A stretch of 64,000 bases of DNA from Alterisphingorhabdus sp038748365 (GCA_038748365.1 JBCDIZ010000001.1:496001-560000), one strand, 5' to 3'; shown: positions 34,057 through 43,256, counted from the stretch's first letter. The notes: generated from the sequence alone by a model not told the origin. Numbers and translations: made by a program.

Positions 34057-35064
34057 TTACAGCAATCCCGCCATCACGCCTGCGGTATCAATCATGCGGT
34101 TGGAGAAGCCCCATTCATTGTCATACCAGCTAACCACGCGGACAAGCTTGCCTTCCATGACAGCTGTTTCAAGACCATCAATGCTGGAGCTATGCGGGTC
34201 GCCATTATAGTCAATCGATACAAGAGGTTCTTCGCTATAGTTCAGAACACTTTTAAGCTTACCTTCGGCAGCAGCCTTCAACGCGCCGTTGATTTCCTCA
34301 ACGCTGGTATCACGCGACGGCGTAAAGGTGAGGTCAACCAGGCTGACATTCGGCGTCGGCACACGCACCGAGGAACCATCCAGCTTGCCGTTCAGTTCGG
34401 GCAGCACCAAACCGACCGCACGGGCAGCGCCAGTGGTGGTCGGGATCATCGACATCGCAGCACCTCGGGCACGACGCATATCCTTGTGGATCTGGTCGAG
34501 AATGCGCTGATCATTGGTATAGCTGTGGATCGTGGTCATAAAGCCGCGCACAATACCGACTGTATCATGGCAAACCTTGGCCACCGGCGCGAGACAGTTA
34601 GTGGTGCAGCTGGCATTGGAGACGATAAGATCATCTGACGTCAAGACGTCATGGTTGACACCATAGACCACGGTTTTATCAACATTTTTCGCAGGAGCCG
34701 AGATCAACACCCGCTTCGCGCCAGCATCGATATGCGGTTGCGCCGCTTCCTTCGACTGAAAGAAACCGGTGCATTCCAGAACGATATCGACGCCCATTTC
34801 TTTGTGCGGCAAATTGCCGGGATCGCGCTCAGCAGTGACACGAATACGATGGCCATTGACCACCATATGGTCTCCATCATCATGCACATCACCAACAAAA
34901 GAGCCATGCACCGAATCCCGCTTGAACAGCAGCGCATTGGATTTTGCATCGGCCAGGTCATTGATCGACACCAGCTCAAGTCCGCTGTCCGGGCGGGCCA
35001 GAAGGGCGCGGGCCACGAGCCGTCCAATGCGCCCAAATCCGTTGATCGATACCTTGACTGTCAT
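34057..35064 (-). CDS. gap: glyceraldehyde-3-phosphate dehydrogenase, type I
   Basis: 335 residues; NAD(P)-dependent oxidation of glyceraldehyde 3-phosphate. It has VSINGFGRIGRLVARA (Rossmann Gly motif), the active-site SNASCTTNCLAPVAKV with the nucleophilic Cys, then MTTIHSYTNDQRILD and WYDNEWGFSNRMID. The residue after the dinucleotide strand (ELVSINDLADAKS) has Asn-Asp, fitting NAD preference. 72 bp after tkt, without a clear terminator. Confidence 0.97.
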   Translation of the reverse strand: MTVKVSINGFGRIGRLVARALLARPDSGLELVSINDLADAKSNALLFKRDSVHGSFVGDVHDDGDHMVVNGHRIRVTAERDPGNLPHKEMGVDIVLECTGFFQSKEAAQPHIDAGAKRVLISAPAKNVDKTVVYGVNHDVLTSDDLIVSNASCTTNCLAPVAKVCHDTVGIVRGFMTTIHSYTNDQRILDQIHKDMRRARGAAMSMIPTTTGAARAVGLVLPELNGKLDGSSVRVPTPNVSLVDLTFTPSRDTSVEEINGALKAAAEGKLKSVLNYSEEPLVSIDYNGDPHSSSIDGLETAVMEGKLVRVVSWYDNEWGFSNRMIDTAGVMAGLL

Positions 35065-35136
35065 GTCTTTGCTCCTGCTAACATTCTCTATGGAACCGCG
35101 CTTATTGCGCGTGATCCGCTTACTCTTTGCCGCCTT

Positions 35137-37131
35137 TTAGTCGGCCAATTTGTCGATAATCTTTGTGGTGATCGCCTCTGCATCAAAGCCGAAATGCTTG
35201 AACAGATCGTCGCCCGGTGCTGAAGCCCCGAAGCTGTTTATGCCAATGGATAGGCCATCGCGACCGATATAGCGTTCCCAACCCAGAGTCACGCCCGCCT
35301 CGATCGATACAATCAGCGCCTCGGCAGGCAATATCTCATCGCGATAGCTTTGCGGCTGCTCATCAAAATGGCGCCAGCTTGGCATAGAGACTACATCACA
35401 ACCGATAGACTGCTTTTCCAGTTTTTCTGCGGTTTCCAGCGCCAATGATACCTCAGAGCCGGTCGCGACCAACACCGCACGCCGCGCATGGCCTGCACTC
35501 TTGATGCGATAGGCCCCTTTGGCACAGCGATTTGTTTCGGATGGTTCCATACGGAATTGCGGCAATCCCTGACGGGTCAGAGCCAATATCGTAGGCTTAT
35601 CCTTGTTACGCAGCGCAATTTCCCAGCATTCCGCCGTCTCCACGACATCAGCAGGACGCAACACATCGACATTGGGCATCATGCGCAGGCTCATCACATG
35701 CTCGACCGGCTGGTGGGTTGGGCCATCTTCACCCAGCCCGATGCTGTCATGCGTCATCACATAGATAACCCGCTGCTTCTGGATCGCGGAGAGGCGAATG
35801 GCTGAGCGGCAATAATCTGTAAACACCAGAAATGTGCCGCCATAGGGGATTAAGCCGCCATGCAGAGCCATGCCATTCATCGCCGCAGCCATGCCGAATT
35901 CGCGGATACCGTAATAGACATAGCGCCCCGCCGGATTGTCAGCGGTAAAAGCGGTCATATCGCCGGTCTTGGTATTGTTGGAGCCGGTAAGGTCTGCCGA
36001 ACCACCCATGGTTTCGGGCACATTGGCGTTAATCGCAGACAGCGCCATTTCGGACGCCTTACGTGTTGCAACCTTTTGCGGTTCCTTGAGCAGCGCATCA
36101 ATATGGCGGTTCAGACCGATACGCTCAGGCAAGTCGCCTGCCATACGCCGCTCAAATTCTTGCTTTTTTGAATCATTTGCGAGGCGTTCTTGCCATGCTT
36201 TATGCGTTTCCTGATGCCGCGCACCCGCCTGACGCCAGCTTTCGAGCACATTGTCCGGCACAGTAAAGGCGGCATGCGCCCAGTCCAGTTCGCGGCGGGC
36301 GGCGGAGACTTCATCCTCGCCCAGAGGCGCGCCATGGGTAGCAGCTGTACCCTGCTTATTGGGCGCGCCTTTGCCGATAATCGTTTTGCAGGCGATCAGC
36401 GAAGGCCGTGCATCACCAATGGCTTCATCCATTGCTGCACGTATCGCAGCAGGATCATGGCCATCACATTCAACGACATGCCAGCCTGATTCCTGATAGC
36501 GCCCGGTTACATCCTCACTGGTGGAAAGATCGGTTGCGCCATCAATGGTAATCTGATTGTCATCCCACAGCACATTGAGCTTACCCAGACCAAGATGCCC
36601 GGCAAGACCAACCGCCTCATGGTTGATGCCTTCCATCAAGCAGCCATCACCGGCGATTACCCATGTGCGGTGATCCACCAGATCGGTACCAAATTCTGCA
36701 CCGAGACGGCGTTCGGCGATTGCCATACCGACGGCCATGGCCAGCCCCTGCCCCAGCGGGCCTGTCGTTGATTCTACACCTGGAAGCTCAAAATTCTCTG
36801 GATGTCCGGCACAAGGGCTGCCGAGCTGCCGAAAATTGCGGATATCGTCCATGGTCGGCCGCGCATAGCCGGTTAGATGCAGCAGCGAATAGATCAGCAT
36901 CGAACCGTGACCCGCAGACAGCACAAAACGGTCGCGATCTGCCCAATTGGGATCAGCCGGATCAAATTTCAGATATTCCTGAAACAGCACGGTGGCGACA
37001 TCGGCCATACCCATGGGCATGCCAGGATGCCCGCTTTTGGCGCGTTGTACCGCGTCCATGGAAAGGGCGCGGATGGCGTTGGCGCATTCTTGAAAACTGG
37101 GGGTTTCCTGTGCCTCGGTCTGTGCGGTCAT
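35137..37131 (-). CDS. tkt: transketolase
   Basis: 664 residues from MTAQTEAQETPSFQE (ATG 37131). TPP enzyme of the pentose phosphate pathway. Visible: SGHPGMPMGMADVATVLF, GPLGQGLAMAVGMAIAE, the TPP/Mg motif GDGCLMEGINHEAVGLAGHLGLGKLNVLWDDN, HDSIGLGEDGPTHQPVEHV, and the C-terminal regulatory-like domain (VLVATGSEVSLALE). First gene of the tkt-gap-pgk-GNAT-fba run. Confidence 0.97.
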   Translation of the reverse strand: MTAQTEAQETPSFQECANAIRALSMDAVQRAKSGHPGMPMGMADVATVLFQEYLKFDPADPNWADRDRFVLSAGHGSMLIYSLLHLTGYARPTMDDIRNFRQLGSPCAGHPENFELPGVESTTGPLGQGLAMAVGMAIAERRLGAEFGTDLVDHRTWVIAGDGCLMEGINHEAVGLAGHLGLGKLNVLWDDNQITIDGATDLSTSEDVTGRYQESGWHVVECDGHDPAAIRAAMDEAIGDARPSLIACKTIIGKGAPNKQGTAATHGAPLGEDEVSAARRELDWAHAAFTVPDNVLESWRQAGARHQETHKAWQERLANDSKKQEFERRMAGDLPERIGLNRHIDALLKEPQKVATRKASEMALSAINANVPETMGGSADLTGSNNTKTGDMTAFTADNPAGRYVYYGIREFGMAAAMNGMALHGGLIPYGGTFLVFTDYCRSAIRLSAIQKQRVIYVMTHDSIGLGEDGPTHQPVEHVMSLRMMPNVDVLRPADVVETAECWEIALRNKDKPTILALTRQGLPQFRMEPSETNRCAKGAYRIKSAGHARRAVLVATGSEVSLALETAEKLEKQSIGCDVVSMPSWRHFDEQPQSYRDEILPAEALIVSIEAGVTLGWERYIGRDGLSIGINSFGASAPGDDLFKHFGFDAEAITTKIIDKLAD

Positions 37132-37331
37132 AAAGCGAAAGGGCTTTCCTTGCATCGAAACTGCAAGCGAAAATGCAGCATCGATTCGTGACAGATGCCG
37201 CTCCTTTGCGACTCCTAGTCGTGCCCGTCAAGACGCAGAACTATTGCTACTAACAAGGATAGATCGGCTATATCTCATTACAGACCTCTGGAAGCATTGG
37301 ACTTTGTCCTTTCCAATGCTATCCAAGCGAT

Positions 37332-37553
37332 ATGAGCGAAGACAGTCTAATTCTTGCCATAGGGCGGCTCGAACGAGCGATCAGCCGTTTGGAAAGCAAT
37401 GTTCAGTCCGCTGTTACTGCGTCATCCGAACTGCCTCCGACGCCAACTTCTAACGAAGATCATGTATCGCGCGAGGAATATAACCGGCTGCGTGAAGCCG
37501 CAGAGGAAGCGGTGAGCCGGATTGACCGGATCATCAAGGCAGAAAGCACGTAA
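37332..37553 (+). CDS. small coiled-coil protein upstream of zapA (DUF4164-like)
   Basis: 73 residues, MSEDSLILAIGRLERAISRL followed by a linker of Ser/Pro/Thr and a second helix (EEYNRLREAAEEAVSRIDRI). It is predicted to form a short coiled coil. In other alphaproteobacteria a DUF4164 protein holds this position before zapA; the relation is suggested by position and size. It ends 1 bp before the zapA start, so the two are probably co-translated and may act together in cell division. Confidence 0.65.
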   Translation: MSEDSLILAIGRLERAISRLESNVQSAVTASSELPPTPTSNEDHVSREEYNRLREAAEEAVSRIDRIIKAEST

Positions 37554-37554
37554 A

Positions 37555-37911
37555 ATGGCCAATCTGACACTGGAGATAGGCGGTCATAGCTATTCGGTAA
37601 CCTGCCCCGATGGCGAGCAGGAGCACGTCCTGTCATTGGCGGCCATGGTTGATGAGCAAGTACGCCGCGCCTCATCGGGCGGAACAGGCATGACCGAAGT
37701 CCGCGGCCTGTTATATGCCGCGCTGTTTCTGGCAGACACATTGAAAGAAAAAGACACACAGCCAGCCGCAGAACCTGCTGTTGAAGACGATAATACGCCC
37801 CAATCCGCTTCTCCATCGGTGCCTGAGGGCGCGATTCAGGCGTTGGAAAGCTTGGCCGAGAGGATCGAAACGCTTGCTACCTCTCTTGAGAAGACGGAGC
37901 CGAGCGCCTAG
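37555..37911 (+). CDS. zapA: cell division protein ZapA
   Basis: 118 residues. The N-terminal ZapA globular part is recognisable (LTLEIGGHSYSVTCPDGEQE, HVLSLAAMVDEQVRRA, then AALFLADTLKEK), followed by an acidic/proline-containing linker and a C-terminal helix. ZapA bundles FtsZ protofilaments at mid-cell. Its position directly before 6S RNA and fau is the classical arrangement. Confidence 0.88.
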   Translation: MANLTLEIGGHSYSVTCPDGEQEHVLSLAAMVDEQVRRASSGGTGMTEVRGLLYAALFLADTLKEKDTQPAAEPAVEDDNTPQSASPSVPEGAIQALESLAERIETLATSLEKTEPSA

Positions 37912-37914
37912 ATA

Positions 37915-38086
37915 GGCAAGTGGCGGGACTGCCGCGCACGAGCTGAAGAGAACATCCCTGAGGCGATACATCTTCCTAAGGGAGCCGTCCCTGTTTGGGC
38001 CCTGGCCCAATGCACATGGCGCCCACCTGACGTTTTGGCGTCAGAGGATATTCCAGCAAACGACGCACGCGGTTCCGCCACCTTGT
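37915..38086 (+). ncRNA. ssrS: 6S RNA
   Basis: The 201 bp between zapA and fau have no ORF but form the expected closing stem: gtggcgg at 37920-37926 pairs with ccgccac at 38075-38081, and the inner ccgcg/cgcgg pairs as well. In between, the strand contains ccctgaggcgatac, close to the conserved 5' strand of the 6S open bubble, and later segments able to form the opposite arm. 6S RNA binds sigma70-RNA polymerase holoenzyme and shifts transcription in stationary phase. Ends are estimates from the stem. Confidence 0.72.
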
Positions 38087-38112
38087 TCATAAAGATAGCA
38101 GGATAGCGCGTT

Positions 38113-38736
38113 TTGAACGACATCAGTACCGAGAAAGCAGCTTTGCGCGCGATGCTCCGCAAGCGGCGGAACAGCTTTTTCGCTGCATTGTCGCCATCTG
38201 CGAAAGAGCTATGCTTTTCTGCGACGCCCGGTCCGGTACGCGCCATATTCGATGACACCAAAGTGGTAGGAAGCTACCATGCTATAACTTCAGAAGCGAC
38301 AACAGAAATCTACCATAACCTTCTTGTTAATAGACGAAAATCTGTATCACTTCCCTATTTTGATACTCGTGACGCCGAAATGGTTTTTCGCCGCTGGCGC
38401 CCGGGTGAGCCACTGGAACGCGGCCCTTTTGACGTCATGCAGCCACTGGGCGATACACAGGAAGTGACGCCAGATTTGCTGATAGCGCCGCTTGTCGGCT
38501 TTGACAGCAAGGGAAGGCGCCTCGGCCAAGGCGGCGGACATTATGATCGCTATTTTGCGCGCCACCCGGATGTCTTGCGGATCGGTCTGGCCTGGTCAGT
38601 ACAGCAATATGAGGTCATTCCGATCGAGGAGCATGATCAGCTTCTCGACTGCATCATCACTCAAGAAGGCGTAATCACCCCCGCCTCATCGCGCCTGCGC
38701 GTCTATGCCGCGGCGCCAACACAGGAACAGCAATAA
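38113..38736 (+). CDS. fau: 5-formyltetrahydrofolate cyclo-ligase
   Basis: 207 residues from a TTG start (MNDISTEKAALRAMLRKRRN); ATP-dependent conversion of 5-formyl-THF to 5,10-methenyl-THF. The family motifs are LIAPLVGFDSKGRRLGQGGGHYDRYFA (ATP/Mg site) and LPYFDTRDAEMVFRRW (substrate side). Directly downstream of 6S RNA, so processing of a joint transcript could yield both, as in enterobacteria. Confidence 0.93.
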   Translation: MNDISTEKAALRAMLRKRRNSFFAALSPSAKELCFSATPGPVRAIFDDTKVVGSYHAITSEATTEIYHNLLVNRRKSVSLPYFDTRDAEMVFRRWRPGEPLERGPFDVMQPLGDTQEVTPDLLIAPLVGFDSKGRRLGQGGGHYDRYFARHPDVLRIGLAWSVQQYEVIPIEEHDQLLDCIITQEGVITPASSRLRVYAAAPTQEQQ

Positions 38737-38737
38737 G

Positions 38738-38947
38738 ATGAAGCCAACGCTGCGCAAGCCCATGGGCATTATCGCCATATTGCTGATCATCGCGATCTGG
38801 TCGGTGATCGTCATCAATGTCGCCGATGGCATTGTTGGCTGGCCGATATTGCTGCAGATGCTGTTTTACCTGATTGCCGGTATCGTTTGGGTATTCCCGG
38901 TGCGGCCCATCCTGACATGGATGGAAACGGGAAAATTTGGCCAATAA
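38738..38947 (+). CDS. DUF2842 family membrane protein
   Basis: 69 residues from the ATG at 38738, 1 bp after the fau stop. Two TM helices (GIIAILLIIAIWSVIVINVA and WPILLQMLFYLIAGIVWVFP) are followed by RPILTWMETGKFGQ, the closing signature of DUF2842. Function unknown. Co-transcribed with zapA-ssrS-fau. Confidence 0.85.
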   Translation: MKPTLRKPMGIIAILLIIAIWSVIVINVADGIVGWPILLQMLFYLIAGIVWVFPVRPILTWMETGKFGQ

Positions 38948-38984
38948 TCTGGGCCAATCCACTTTCGTTATTGCTGCTGTGAGG

Positions 38985-39004
38985 AAAAGCCATTTTATCG
39001 AAAA

Positions 39005-39008
<4 letters not shown>
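38985..39008 (-). terminator. terminator of tRNA-Asp
   Basis: On the minus strand GCCATTTTCGATAAAATGGC (an 8 bp perfect stem, 4-base loop) is followed by TTTTCC. Its first bases are the CC of the tRNA 3' CCA end, so the hairpin starts within the mature tRNA terminus. Confidence 0.55.
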
Positions 39009-39081
<73 letters not shown>

Positions 39082-39138
39082 ATTTGTCTGCGACATTTGC
39101 GTCGGAAGCGCGGCAGTTAAAGGAGGCTTGCGCCCCTG

Positions 39139-40335
39139 TCAACTGCCCTGGGTGACTTTTCCTGCATCCGGCGCATTTTCTTGTTTCGCCGGGGCAGCAG
39201 GCGGTGGAGGCGGTTTGTTCTCCGCCCCCTGCCCTCTGGTCAACGTCCCTGATTCAAATAGGAAACCAGCAATATCCGGCTTGCCCGCCGCCGCAATGAT
39301 GGTCTGAATGATAATCAGCAGCGGCACCGCCAACAATGCGCCCAAAGTGCCCCAGATCCAGCTCCAGAAGCTGAGGGAGATCAGGATCAGCAGTGGATTC
39401 ATTGTCAGCCGCCTACCGAGAATCATCGGCGTGACCAGATTCGCTTCAACTGTGTGAAAAGTAATCTGAATAATCGCAGGTAGCAGCGCCCAAGTCAGAT
39501 CATCAAAGGTCATCAACCCGCCCAGCGCCAGCATGACTGCGGCGAGTACCGGACCCAAATAAGGTATGAAGTTCAGCAGAGCGACAATCCCGCCCCACAT
39601 GGCCGGGGATTCCATGCCGATAAGATACAGCACGAAGCCGACCGATATGCCGAGCAGGATATTAATCAAGGTGATTGTGGTGAGATAGGCCGAGGTTGCC
39701 GAGACAACATTCTGGATTACGCGTGCTGTCGCCATCGCCGCGGTAAAGCTGCCACGGCTGTTGATCGCGCCTGTCCGGATCCGGGTCCAGCCCGACAGGA
39801 AAAAGAAGATAACCAGGATCGCGAACACCATCTGGATGCCGACGGCAGGGGCAGCGCTGATAAAGACATCTATCAGAGATGTGGGTGACTCTGTTGTTAC
39901 CTTCTGCACCTCGGCCACCGCTTCAGTACGCATCATGGTAAGCGTTTCATCAAGATAGCGTTGGGCATCGGCGTATAAATCGATAAGCGGCTGCAAATTG
40001 CTGGTGATTTTGGGTATCCGCCCCGGCAGGTTGACAAACCATGTCGTGGCCGGGACGATAATCAGCGCCAGCGCTCCATTGGCCACCACCAGAAAAGCAA
40101 TCACACAAATAAATGCCGCCAGCGCCGATGGCACGCGACGCCGCTCCAGCCATTCGAGCAAAGGCACCAAGGCTATGGACAGAATGAGTGCAACCGTAAG
40201 CGGTAGAAAAAACTCGCTCCCGGCACGCAAAGCGAAAGGGGCGCCAAGCAGCAGGCCGGTGCCACCAATGATGGCAACAGACGCCAGCAGGCGGTTGCGT
40301 TCAGTCGATTCAGGAACTGGAGAGTTGCTATCCAT
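39139..40335 (-). CDS. AI-2E family transporter (PerM-like)
   Basis: 398 residues, about eight TM helices with a large extracytoplasmic or cytoplasmic loop (residues ~100-160, PGRIPKITSNLQPLIDLY). Core features of the family are FFFLSGWTRIRTG, LNFIPYLGPVLAAVMLALGGLM, HTVEANLVTPMILGRRLTMNPLLILISLSFWSWIWGTLGALLAVPLLI. Family members export autoinducer-2 or other small solutes, or act as Na/H antiporters; substrate not assignable. Pro-rich C-terminal tail. Divergent from the DUF11 cluster; 216 bp AT-rich gap between them. Confidence 0.9.
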   Translation of the reverse strand: MDSNSPVPESTERNRLLASVAIIGGTGLLLGAPFALRAGSEFFLPLTVALILSIALVPLLEWLERRRVPSALAAFICVIAFLVVANGALALIIVPATTWFVNLPGRIPKITSNLQPLIDLYADAQRYLDETLTMMRTEAVAEVQKVTTESPTSLIDVFISAAPAVGIQMVFAILVIFFFLSGWTRIRTGAINSRGSFTAAMATARVIQNVVSATSAYLTTITLINILLGISVGFVLYLIGMESPAMWGGIVALLNFIPYLGPVLAAVMLALGGLMTFDDLTWALLPAIIQITFHTVEANLVTPMILGRRLTMNPLLILISLSFWSWIWGTLGALLAVPLLIIIQTIIAAAGKPDIAGFLFESGTLTRGQGAENKPPPPPAAPAKQENAPDAGKVTQGS

Positions 40336-40518
40336 AGGCTGTGTTTAACCCAACTGTGGCGACTTGCCAATTTTACCTTCATTTACCGTAATTGCTTCAC
40401 AATTAAGTGCATCCATAATGGATTTTTTCAGAAAAAAATAAATATTTCAATGTTTTGCAAATTCTCCATCTCTCTATGGTTTGCGCGGCGTTAACCGTTT
40501 TTTGTAGTTTTGTTGCGA

Positions 40519-40551
40519 TAAGCCCCGTGAACCAATTTGAGAACAGGGCTT
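40519..40551 (+). promoter_or_regulatory. hairpin directly before the first DUF11 gene
   Basis: aagccc at 40520-40525 pairs with gggctt at 40546-40551, the last base before the ATG at 40552. The hairpin could hide the ribosome-binding region and modulate expression of the cluster. The upstream 40380-40460 stretch is AT-rich with A and T runs. Only a 6 bp stem, so the assignment is weak. Confidence 0.3.
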
Positions 40552-41577
40552 ATGAAAAACCATATTCCTACCGCTTTTGCGCTGAGAAGCCGCGCTATAG
40601 CCATGGCTGCGGCCAGCGGCATAGCTATGACCATTGCTGCGCCTGTATGGGCGCAAAGCACAGGTCCGTCTGCCGGTACTCTGGCAGGAACGCCAATCGA
40701 AAACACTGCGACCGCGAGCTATGATGGCCCAAGCGGACGCATTGAGCAGGACTCCAATACTGCAACGATCATCGTTGATGAAATTCTCGATGTGGATGTT
40801 GAGTCGGCAGATCCCGGTGACGTTGGCACCCAGCCCGATGCTACGCAACAGGTACTGACCTATACGGTTACCAATACTGGTAATGGGCAAGAGGCCTTCA
40901 CCCTAACTCCGGATACCGCCCGCCCTGGCGATGATTTTGATCCGGTGCTGGTGCAAATCGTCCTCGATACCAATGATAACGGCGTATTTGATCCCGGGGT
41001 TGACGAAGTCTATGCCGCAGGCTCCAATGATCCTTTGTTGGCTCCAGACGCCAATATCACCGTATTTATTATCAGCAACATTCCCTCCGACCCTGTGGAT
41101 GGCAATCGTGCTGAAGTTACGCTGACTGCAGAAGCCGTAACCGGCACCGGCACTCCGGGAACGACATTTGACGGCGCTGGAGATGGCGGCGGCGATGCTG
41201 TGGTCGGGACAACCGGTGCTGATGATGACGCAGCCGGTTTTTTTGTGGTTCAGGCAGCCAGCGTTGCGCTCGCAAAATCGGCGGCTGTTGAGGATCCTTT
41301 CGGTGGAACCACTGTCGTGCCGGGTTCAATCATCACCTATACATTGGTGGCAACGATTACCGGTAGTGGCACTCTGCCCAACCTCCTTGTTGCTGACCCG
41401 ATACCGGAAAACACCACCTATCAGGCCGAAACCCTGACGCTCGAAGGCACAGCGCTGACCGATAGCGACGCTGATGCGGACGGCGGTTCCTTTGATGGCA
41501 CCGCGATTGCTGTCGAACTGGGCGACCTTACCGGCGATCAGACCCGCACAATCACTTTCCAGGTGGAGGTGGACTAA
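40552..41577 (+). CDS. exported DUF11-type beta-domain protein A
   Basis: 341 residues from MKNHIPTAFALRSRAIAMAA; Sec signal peptide ending near PVWA-QS. Mature start has PIENTATASYDGPSG, the same N-terminal motif as proteins C and D of the cluster. Then beta-rich modules: residues ~95-210 with a Ca-loop-like DTNDNGVFDPGVDE (~139-152), a Gly/Asp-rich linker, and a C-terminal DUF11-like module (ALAKSAAVEDPFGGTTVVPG, then IITYTLVATITGSG and ADPIPENTTY). No membrane anchor or Cys. It looks like a secreted surface or fibre component. Stop overlaps gene B start (TAATG). Confidence 0.8.
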   Translation: MKNHIPTAFALRSRAIAMAAASGIAMTIAAPVWAQSTGPSAGTLAGTPIENTATASYDGPSGRIEQDSNTATIIVDEILDVDVESADPGDVGTQPDATQQVLTYTVTNTGNGQEAFTLTPDTARPGDDFDPVLVQIVLDTNDNGVFDPGVDEVYAAGSNDPLLAPDANITVFIISNIPSDPVDGNRAEVTLTAEAVTGTGTPGTTFDGAGDGGGDAVVGTTGADDDAAGFFVVQAASVALAKSAAVEDPFGGTTVVPGSIITYTLVATITGSGTLPNLLVADPIPENTTYQAETLTLEGTALTDSDADADGGSFDGTAIAVELGDLTGDQTRTITFQVEVD

Positions 41578-42065
41578 TGCGAGATTTAGTCATCTCTCTG
41601 ATAAGAAATATTTTTCTTATTATCATGCTGTGTGTCGGCGCCATGACGCCCGGATTTGCGAAAAGCGCGATCGAACTTGACAGCGAAGTCTTTGTTGAAC
41701 GGATCGTACAGCGTGGCGGGCGTGAAGCCATCCGCCTCGAGAAACCGCAACGGGTTCTGCCCGGCGATGAGCTGATCTTTGTGCTGCGTTACCGCAATGT
41801 CAGCGCAACACCGGCGCGCGATTTTGTTGTGACCAATCCATTACCACCGGCAGTTGCTTTCCGTGAAACGCTTGATGGGCGCGAACAGGTTTCCATCGAT
41901 GGCGGTGAAAATTGGGGCAAGCTCAGTTCCTTGCAAGTGCCGATAGGCGAAGGCCGTTTCCGTGCCGCACGGCCAGATGACGTCACCCATATAAGATGGA
42001 CAATTTTACAAGATATAACAATGGGTTCTGAGGGGAAATTAACCTTTCGCGGTGTAGTCAAATAG
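41577..42065 (+). CDS. exported small DUF11-like protein B
   Basis: 162 residues with signal peptide (SLIRNIFLIIMLCVGAMTPGFA-KS). The mature part begins IELDSEVFVERIVQRGG and contains one DUF11-like Ig fold (RVLPGDELIFVLRYRNVSAT, DFVVTNPLPPAVAF, TILQDITMGSEGKLTFRGVV). No N-terminal INT motif, unlike A, C and D. Coupled to gene A by TAATG; a single-domain version of the module present in A and D, possibly an adaptor or chaperone-like cap (inference). Confidence 0.8.
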   Translation: MRDLVISLIRNIFLIIMLCVGAMTPGFAKSAIELDSEVFVERIVQRGGREAIRLEKPQRVLPGDELIFVLRYRNVSATPARDFVVTNPLPPAVAFRETLDGREQVSIDGGENWGKLSSLQVPIGEGRFRAARPDDVTHIRWTILQDITMGSEGKLTFRGVVK

Positions 42066-42125
42066 CCGCGAATTAGTCGTTAGTGGGGCAACCAACGACT
42101 TAAGAATGAGAGACAGGAGACCAGT

Positions 42126-43256
42126 ATGAACAGGAATTTACGCCTTGTTGCTGCCGCTTCTGCCATAGCAATGGCAGCGGGCATCAGCACACCGGCTTTC
42201 GCGGAAGGAACAACCGCGGGAACCAGTATTAACAACACGGTGACCGTCGACTATCAGGTTGGCGGCGTTAACCAGACTCAAGAGGATGCTTCAGACACCT
42301 TCGTAGTTGACCGTAAGATCAACCTTACCGTTGCTGCTTCTGATACTGCGACGACAACGGTTGCACCGGGTCAGGATGGTACTGATTTGACAGTCAATCC
42401 GCCGGTCACAACCTTTATTGTCACCAACACCTCAAACGAAGTGCTCGACTTTGAGTTGAGCGCTGCCAACCAGGGTAATGGTGCTGCACCAAATGGCGGC
42501 AATGACAATTTTGACGTCAGCAACTTCCAGGTTTTCGTTGATAGCAACGGTAATGGCGTGTTCGACCCTGCTGTCGATACGGCAACGTTCATCGATGAGC
42601 TGGCAGAGGATGGCAATATTGCCGTCTTTATAATTGGTGATATCCCCGATACGCAGGTCACCGATGATGTGTCTGCTGTTATCCTGACTGCTACCGCTCG
42701 TGAAGGCGGCAGTGCTGGCGGTTCGGTTGGCGCGACAATCACCGAAAGCACGGGCGCAGATACCGCTGGTGTCGATACCGTATTTGCCGATGCTGCGGGT
42801 GATACCGACGGCAATCGCGATGCTGCGTTCAGCGCCACTGACGATTACACCGTTCAGGCTGCGGCTATCACGGTTGAGAAAACCAGTGCGGTTCTATGGG
42901 ATCCGCTTAATGGTCTGACTAACCCGAAAGCTATTCCGGGTGCGGTTGTCGAATATTGTATCGCTGTGTCAAACGCAGCTGGCGGTGCGAGTGCGACCAA
43001 TGTCAGCATTAGCGATAACCTGAACAATACCGGCAATGTGACGTTCTACAGCGCGGCGGCAACACCGCCTGCGAACGGCACTAGCGATGCTGCTCCGGCG
43101 GCAAATGGTGTTGTTTCAGCCAATGCCTGTGATGGCACCGGCACCAACGCCGATGCATCAGGCCTTGGAGAATCTGGTGGTATCGTTTCCGGTAATCTGG
43201 GCACGGTTTCCGCAGGAGCTACTGAAACCCTCTTGTTCCGCGTAACGGTGAACTGA
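42126..43256 (+). CDS. exported DUF11-type beta-domain protein C (paralogue of A)
   Basis: 376 residues, start supported by AGGAG six bases upstream. Signal peptide to STPAFA-EG; then TSINNTVTVDYQVGG, the shared N-terminal motif. A Ca-loop-like DSNGNGVFDPAVDT at residues ~138-151 stands at the same position as in protein A, followed by the same VFIIGDIPD context. The C-terminal module has VEKTSAVLWDPLNG and YCIAVSNAAGGASATNVSISD. Only 60 bp from gene B. Paralogy with A is visible across most of the length. Confidence 0.82.
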   Translation: MNRNLRLVAAASAIAMAAGISTPAFAEGTTAGTSINNTVTVDYQVGGVNQTQEDASDTFVVDRKINLTVAASDTATTTVAPGQDGTDLTVNPPVTTFIVTNTSNEVLDFELSAANQGNGAAPNGGNDNFDVSNFQVFVDSNGNGVFDPAVDTATFIDELAEDGNIAVFIIGDIPDTQVTDDVSAVILTATAREGGSAGGSVGATITESTGADTAGVDTVFADAAGDTDGNRDAAFSATDDYTVQAAAITVEKTSAVLWDPLNGLTNPKAIPGAVVEYCIAVSNAAGGASATNVSISDNLNNTGNVTFYSAAATPPANGTSDAAPAANGVVSANACDGTGTNADASGLGESGGIVSGNLGTVSAGATETLLFRVTVN

